Shown here: in pieces, positions 8,266 through 13,861 of the stretch
Position numbering within the stretch: position 1 is the stretch's first letter
Layout: each line of letters starts with the position of its first letter
DNA from: Saccoglossus kowalevskii
Lineage: Eukaryota; Hemichordata; Enteropneusta; Harrimaniidae
DNA: 13,861 nucleotides
Direction of reading: 5' to 3'
Assembly (NCBI RefSeq): GCF_000003605.2
Contig: NW_003108083.1
Span: 841,381-855,241 of the forward strand
The notes under the pieces: generated by a model
The model's input: the letters and a program-made list of their open reading frames with translations, nothing else
Told to the model about the DNA's origin: nothing
Databases searched by the model: none
Position numbers and translations under genes: made by a program

Positions 8266-8542
8266 TTTACAGTACCAAAATGAAAATGCCATATTTAGTG
8301 CCCTCTAGTGGTTTGGATAGCCCAGTAGTAACGTAGACCACATTTCCAGTATCACCATATCCAGTAAGTACGCAAATGCTAAACAACATACAAGAAAACT
8401 TTGGGTGATTTGGGAATCCCTGGTGATGAAAAAATTGTTCTGACTTTTTTTTTTTAAATCAGCAACATAAATTTATTTAAATTTAAATTTAAATCTAAAG
8501 TATACTTCACACTCACATTGAAGAAGTTACAGTTAGACTCTC
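8266..8542. other. Unassigned DNA with T/A runs
   Basis: No gene or RNA signature is seen. It contains a T-run at about 8447-8455 and the palindrome-like AAATTTAAATTTAAATTT near 8475-8494. Confidence 0.4.
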
Positions 8543-8848
8543 TCACTCTTTCAGGCCATAGAAGTAGTTGATTTTTTTGTTCAACTGCAAGATCTCGCTA
8601 GTTGCGTGAAAGACGTACACAAAGCATCTGCCACAAAAATCAAACGATTTGATTTTGAACTTGAATTTATTTATTTCCTGGCTCACATCGAAACACCGAT
8701 CTTTGACAGGGGAATATTTCGTTTGAATACCCTTACTTAATCGAAATTGACCATCATCAAATGTGTACAGCACATTATTAAGCATGAAAATATCCAAAAT
8801 ACTTTTCTGTTTGACAAATGCCACGCGATATTTTCTGCCACTGCGACG
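8543..8848 (-). pseudogene. Doubtful open frame, possible gene or element remnant
   Basis: The frame is open for about 101 codons between TAG at 8849-8851 and TGA at the low end. Its composition (K-Y-R-V-A-F-V-K-Q-K, then F-D-F-C-G-R-C-F-V-Y-V-F) is less repetitive than most chance frames nearby. A second minus-strand frame, 9002-8778, overlaps it by about 70 bases in another phase, so the two could be one reading frame broken by a shift. I recognise no domain, no good splice acceptor and no start codon context. It does not connect to the ankyrin gene, since it ends in a stop before the next exon. Confidence 0.2.
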
Positions 8849-8875
8849 CTATGACCTTTGTTTTTATGTTTGATT

Positions 8876-8895
8876 TCATGCGGGATCTCGCATGA
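8876..8895. repeat. Short hairpin TCATGCG/CGCATGA
   Basis: A 7-base perfect inverted repeat with a 6-base loop. No function can be assigned; stems this short also arise by chance. Confidence 0.35.
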
Positions 8896-8999
8896 ACAGA
8901 AAATTGTTTATTCTGAATACAGACTACCCCCAGTAATTTTTGTGAAACCATACATTTTGGGTAGAGTACATGTAGATCAGCATCCAAAACCCAAAACAC

Positions 9000-9062
9000 C
9001 AATTATATTATTATATATAATTATATATTATTATATATAATTATTATAATTATATTATATTG
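9000..9062. repeat. AT-only satellite tract
   Basis: Almost pure A/T built from ATTATATTATTATATATAA-like units, self-complementary over much of its length. Confidence 0.75.
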
Positions 9063-10903
9063 ATAATTAAGCATTATAGCCTCCATTTTTTTTTTGCATA
9101 AACCTGAGGTAATTTTAACATTTGCGTTTTCTATATTTTGGATCCAAGTTTCATGCTTTCTTCTTTAAGATGCTATCAAGAACCTCACCTTCACTGCTAA
9201 GAATTTTTGCAATTTAACAATTTTATAACATTCTTGACGACAAAATTTGTGGAAAGACGCAAACGAGTCATATGACCCCAGAGACATTTTCACCGCTACA
9301 AAATTTCAAGATTTTCACTGAGTATCAATTCATATTTAACAAAAATTTGTTATTTATGAAATTAAAATGGTTAACATTACAACCCCTATCTTTATGTTAC
9401 AAGTGCAGATCAAATTACAAAATAAACATGCAAAATGTTTCAAATATATTGCTCATGATTTTTAACTAATGAGAAATTATGTCCATTTGTGGCCCAAAAT
9501 GATAAAAACATTCACAAAAATGTGTAAAACTATATTTTGCATAAAGAGTTAAGCTGCCATTTGTCCGCATTTAATCTGTTTCACACGATGAATATTGTTC
9601 GTAGCATCCATTGTTCCCTGGACCTATGTAACCATGATATGGTATTTGCAAACGTAGACACGATGATGAGAGCGATTGGAGCATATTCAATCAAAACTTA
9701 ATTTTTTTCATGGTCTGACAAATAAAACAAAAAAGGACCCCCTATCAATAGGTTCTTGACATGGTGAACCCCCTAGACTATGACAATGTCTTACATTAGA
9801 GTCCCTCAGGCTATCCAAATCTGGGTAAACACAAAACTTTTAAAATTTAAGAATAGATGTTTGTTTTTCACTACAGTATACATAATTTGGTACTGTAAAT
9901 ATATGTCAAATCAGTATTTGCTGATTTCTTTGAAAATAAAAAAAACTAATAGTTGAATCACATGCAAACATTTTTTTTAAGCTTCTGACACAAATACCGT
10001 TATCACAATACTGGTACAGGTAATAGCAATGAAGCGCCTATGCATCAATTGACATAATTATGAACAAATAAAATCACTTCACAAGCTTATACATGTACAA
10101 GGTGTAGCTGTCAACTGAGTTAATGTTTTGCTGTTTTCTCGACCTTATCTGTTTTCACTGGCTCTTTAATCAGTGTTCAACAGCAGCTCATGCTGTGACC
10201 ATAAAAATACATTACATGGTGCATGTTTAAGCAACATAGAACATTCAGCAACATACATGTCACTCCACCCCAATACTATTTTTACCGGGAATACATGGAA
10301 GCCTTTTTATAGAATTTTATGATTTTGCGAATGAGTTTATTGGTACTTGCAGCATGCAGCAATGTTATAAGGTCAATTTGTAGATGACACTTGTATTAAA
10401 AACAAATTAGTTTATGTAGAAAACAAAAATATCGGTAATTTTAAATTTTTCTCCAGTTGGGTTACTAAATTTTGAAAATGGTTACAAGAATTAGAAATCT
10501 GTGTGCCTAAAACCACTCTCACATTAGTAGAAATTTTAATAAATTTTAGTAATTTCTGATCAAATGTTCTATGAAATATTACAAAACTGATTACTGTTAG
10601 AGACAGTATAATGTATTTTGTGCTCAGCTACCAGTGAGATAGCAACATTAGTATGTCTAGTCGAACTGCCCATTAAACAAATGTCCCCATTATTAATTCA
10701 TCTAAGTGCTGTGTGATCGACTATTCAAACCATCAATTATGCTAACGAATTAAAGTAACTTAGGCAACAGATAATATAGGTTCGTCTGCTGATGACAAAT
10801 AAAAGAATGTAAAAAAACTAGTTGAGGTCTAAGCCTCCGCAATGATACTAGGTTTTTTGTTAACAAGAAAATCTACTTTCCTACCTATATATGTATCAGT
10901 ACT
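9063..10903. other. Unassigned AT-rich DNA
   Basis: No exon, RNA gene or clear repeat is supported on either strand. If the ankyrin gene extends upstream, this would be intron or promoter, but no ankyrin-like coding segment was recognised on the minus strand. Confidence 0.45.
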
Positions 10904-12193
10904 TACCGTTAAAATCATATTATAAACCGCAGTTTATATTACAATGTATCAAATACAAAATTGGGATCAACAGCTCAAGTTCGGGGTGCGGTTTATATTA
11001 GGGACATATTGCAATCACTAAATGGGCGTGGTCATTTTTTCCCACATCACTTGCACAAAACAAACAAAACACCGTACAATCTTTTGAATATAAGCTAACT
11101 CCAATTTAGATGTCAGGGAAGAGTGATAAGGTCATGTCACAAAAAAACTGTTCACATGAAAAAACAATACTCAGTATATTTAATGTAATATGCATATACT
11201 TTTTTAATTTTCTTTGTAACGGAAAGTATATTCTGACAGGAGTTTCAAATAAAAACAAACATTAATGCATTGCTTAGTAGAAAATGATCATGGTACGGCA
11301 CTAAAAAAGTACGGTACCATGGGTACGGTAACTCAATCCGGCCATGCTTCGGCTCACAAGTGAATAACTTTACTTTTTTTCGAACTGTTGAAATTGTTGA
11401 TTATTACTCAGTAGTGATTATAATAGCGTACGAAAAATAAATTCGTTGAATTGTTATCAAATACAAGTAAAATTCAACTTAGTTTCACCGTAAGCGAATT
11501 ATTTCAGTCACATGTAAACGATCGATGCGGCACGACTTCCGCTATGTAGTTTGAATGCACACGAGACAGTACTTGACCGGGTAGGTCAAGTCGCTAATTA
11601 ACCAATCAAAATGCTGGATGGTGCCCACGTGTTCAAATTACCTTAGTTCATTTAAATATGTTAATGACAGGTCACCGTCTTCATGGTGAACAAAACCCGA
11701 AAGCGATTTACCGATAATGCAGTGCGATCTTTTGGCTTTGATTTCCATGGGAAAACGACATGACTTTTTTTTTAAATCACAAAATTAGTTGTTTTCGAAA
11801 AATAAACTAAGCATTGAAAAAGAATTTAACAGTTTTTCGGTGAGAACAGCTCATTGTCGAAAACTTGCGACACACGGACGTATTCATAAGGAGTATTGAC
11901 AAACGTTGTCACAAGACAAAAGCAGTTTCACTGCGTGTTTGACATCCTAACACTGAACAATAAAAGAGGTGTGAATATTTTTAGGCACGTTGTCGAAACA
12001 AATGAATAGGATTAGGAACAATGTACCAGCTGGTCGAAACAAAGTCGGTCGCGGTCTTGTTGAATTGGAAGTGCGGTTAGTAATAGGTACTTTTCATGTT
12101 TTCAATTTTTGTTGAGAACTCTTTAACACTGAAGCCGAAATCAGGGGTGCGGTTACTATTAGGTATGCGGTTTATAATAGGATTTTAACGGTA
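10904..12193. mobile_element. Non-autonomous DNA transposon, 27-bp TIRs, TA ends
   Basis: The left terminus 10904-10930 starts TACCGTTAAAATC and ends TATAAACCGC; the right terminus 12167-12193 is its reverse complement with one mismatch in 27. A TA at each end fits a TA target-site duplication as made by Tc1/mariner-like elements, leaving CCGTTAAAATC as the inner end. A subterminal motif GTGCGGTTxxTAxTAGG recurs at 10986-11000, 12071-12087, 12148-12163 and 12165-12181, as expected for transposase-binding sites. The interior has no long open frame, so mobility would depend on a transposase elsewhere. An 8-bp inverted repeat CATGGTAC/GTACCATG lies at 11289-11321. Confidence 0.78.
11602..11631. 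promoter_or_regulatory. CCAAT box and CACGTG E-box inside the transposon
   Basis: CCAAT at 11602-11606 and the palindromic E-box CACGTG at 11626-11631 lie 24 bases apart in the middle of the element. Both are common promoter motifs, but no transcription start or TATA box is evident and chance is possible. Confidence 0.2.
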
Positions 12194-12274
12194 GTGAGGA
12201 AATGATGAAACTGAATACCAAATTTGTTCTATTAGTAATATAAGCATTTATGTAAGTAAAAGGTGCGTCTATGG

Positions 12275-12434
12275 TTAAAGCGGGGGAGGGAGTCGTCACC
12301 TGCGCATACGTCAGATGGGCATAGCATGTAATTGTTTACAAACATGCGTCTACCCATGACCCTTTTTAGCGTGTGTTATCGTCGCTTGTGACTCAATTCT
12401 CGAGTGTGCGCAGGTGACAACCCCCTCACTTTAA
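12275..12434. mobile_element. TTAA-flanked MITE, copy 2
   Basis: Intact TTAA lies at both ends (12275-12278 and 12431-12434). Inside, AGCGGGGGAGGGAGTCGTC on the left mirrors GACAACCCCCTCACT on the right, extended by GTCACCTGCGCA against TGCGCAGGTGAC, giving a terminal inverted repeat of about 28 bases with one short gap. It shares its full length with copy 1 at 6456-6608. The intact target duplication suggests it is the better preserved of the two. It sits 82 bases from the right end of the TA-flanked element. Confidence 0.82.
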
Positions 12435-12731
12435 AATGATCCAGTATAGAATACACAGTTTACATGTGCTTTTATTGGGGATGTGCATCTTTATTGGGAA
12501 TGTGCATCTAATACGATATTTTTATTCCTTGACATTTTCTCTCTGAGACAGGTCAGATGCTGATTTAAGTTAACCCTTTGGGCACAATAATTCTTCCCAC
12601 CAATTTTTGGTACAATTACTACCTATTTTTACATTCTTTTCGATATATTTAGATAATTTCGTTCACATCGAAATATAAAATAAATGTAATGACATTGTTT
12701 GCTGCTTCTGTTATAATTGTATAATGCATTA
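12435..12731. other. Unassigned DNA with a short duplication
   Basis: TTTATTGGGGATGTGCATC at about 12472 is repeated as TTTATTGGGAATGTGCATC at about 12491. No gene is seen. Confidence 0.45.
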
Positions 12732-12829
12732 ATTATTCATCGGGTTTTAATTTCACTATGTTCACTGATAAGTGATATCCGCTAAGGGGTGATCTCATAT
12801 TCAAACATGCGGGTCAAACCTACGAAAAC

Positions 12830-12910
12830 CCAAACCGCCCTAAACCGCCCGAACAAAACCCAGTTTTGCGGTTTGGAAGTTTAAACAATAGACAGTGCGG
12901 TTCAGGACGA
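12830..12910. repeat. AAACCGC-rich segment with nested inverted repeats
   Basis: CCAAACCGC at 12830-12838 pairs with GCGGTTTGG at 12868-12876. Inside, CAAAAC (12854-12859) pairs with GTTTTG (12863-12868). Two AAACCGCCC direct copies and a later GTGCGGTTCAGG share the TGCGGTT core seen at the ends of the 10904-12193 element, which suggests a related decayed terminus. Confidence 0.45.
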
Positions 12911-12929
12911 CCGCACGAATTTGCATAAA

Positions 12930-13861
12930 AACTGTGGTTCCAACCGATCTCATTCACACCTCATTCAAGCTGTTGTTTATTTTTAGGATTGACAGAGTTT
13001 ACATTGCTTTTTGAAGACTAGATAGTTGTCTCTAAAATGTGTCGATTTATTGGTGTACAGTAGTCATTTTACCGTGTGTCGATGAACAGCGTGCTGAATA
13101 AATTGTTTTGTTTTGATAAACTGTTATGCTTGAGTCACAAATTGAGGACGTGAATCAGACTTTTCATTGGGCTGGACAATTGATATGTGTCTCTGACAGC
13201 TAATAAGTATCAGAATACGAACATTTGTTGATACAAAGTTGCACTTGAGACTTACGCTACTACCGGTATGTTCAAGCCTTTACTACTGTTGCGCGTTCAA
13301 TTTTCGAACAGTTCTTTCAGAGTGCGGCATCGCAAAATCTGGAAAAACAAATGCAGCGTACACCATGAAAATTTATTTTGATTTGCTGCATATCGGTTAA
13401 TTGCAGTTTTTCTTATTCAATTGCCAGTGACACAGTGATAGAGGGACTGTGGTTTTCAGATGCCTTCGTAGAAAACAAAGTTGCCATTATCGATTTAATA
13501 CTTTCATCATATTTAGATAACTCGCAGCCTCACAGACTTTACAAACTTAACCAAAAAATGTGTTCTATGAATTTATGAACTGACATGGGCACAAAACTGA
13601 CCGTACTTGTTGCGGACAAAATGTACCAGTTTGCTCCATGGATAAACATATTTTACTGACTATGCCAAATATATATTATAACGCAAGTAATTTATCCTAA
13701 GAAGCTGCTCATTAAAATTCTAGTGCATCTTTTCCCTGTTCTGTTTCAAACATTAATTCACCATATATATCACAATAGAGAGGGTTTTGTGGTATCACTT
13801 GATTTACATTTAATGACAAAATATAACAAACCATCACGCCTGTAATTAGTTCCAGATAAAA
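12930..13861. other. Unassigned DNA at the right edge
   Basis: No supported gene. A 66-codon plus-strand frame at 13378-13578 follows a weak acceptor-like TTTTTCTTATTCAATTGCCAG ending at 13427, but it lacks a clear donor and any recognised domain. Confidence 0.4.

Noticed and set aside
13378-13578. Plus-strand exon candidate
   Set aside because: The acceptor-like tract is weak, no donor is clear and the product matches nothing I recognise.
7935-13861. Further ankyrin exons upstream of the gene
   Set aside because: I looked on the minus strand for G-x-TPLHxAA-type coding segments and found none convincing; very short or diverged exons could still be missed.
1-13861. tRNA or rRNA genes
   Set aside because: No cloverleaf with A and B box sequences, and no conserved rRNA segments, were recognised by eye.

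Overview
The window looks like AT-rich nuclear DNA from a metazoan. The support is a spliced gene with GT-AG introns, several small non-coding DNA-transposon-like elements, minisatellites, and no bacterial gene organisation. Repeats such as the hairpin-ended element at 890-1561 resemble families I associate with marine invertebrates, especially molluscs and other lophotrochozoans. That lineage call rests on recollection and is only moderately supported.

One protein-coding gene can be built with confidence, on the minus strand, as a 5'-partial model of four exons: 7915-7730, 7006-6668, 6267-6172 and 4910-3184. All three introns have GT donors, AG acceptors and phase 1, so the joined frame stays open for 782 codons to a TAA at 3184-3186. 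The product has an ankyrin repeat, a charged linker, one C2 domain split across two exons, and a long Ser/Thr/Pro-rich, probably disordered tail. The C2 domain lacks the usual calcium-binding aspartates. Upstream exons, start codon and promoter were not found and probably lie beyond the right edge or in short unrecognised exons.

Layout: 1-125 degenerate 31-bp tandem repeat; 126-889 AT-rich intergenic DNA with a TA tract; 890-1561 dispersed repeat of about 155-bp units ending in a 9-bp-stem hairpin; 1562-2530 mostly unassigned, with an ACAGAC-rich tract; 2530-2700 GATG/CATGACAACAATGA tandem repeat containing a CRE palindrome; 3184-7915 the gene. Intron 3 holds a diverged duplicated repeat. Intron 2 holds a roughly 153-bp TTAA-flanked MITE. 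Intron 1 holds a 36-bp minisatellite of about 13.7 copies. Beyond the gene are an inverted repeat at 8188-8256, a doubtful open frame at 8543-8848, an AT satellite at 9000-9062, a 1.29-kb non-autonomous element with 27-bp terminal inverted repeats and TA ends (10904-12193), a second copy of the TTAA MITE (12275-12434), and a GC-richer hairpin region at 12830-12910.

There is no operon or multi-gene system here. The points of biological interest are the ankyrin plus degenerate C2 architecture and the dense, datable population of non-autonomous mobile elements, several of them inside the introns of that gene.
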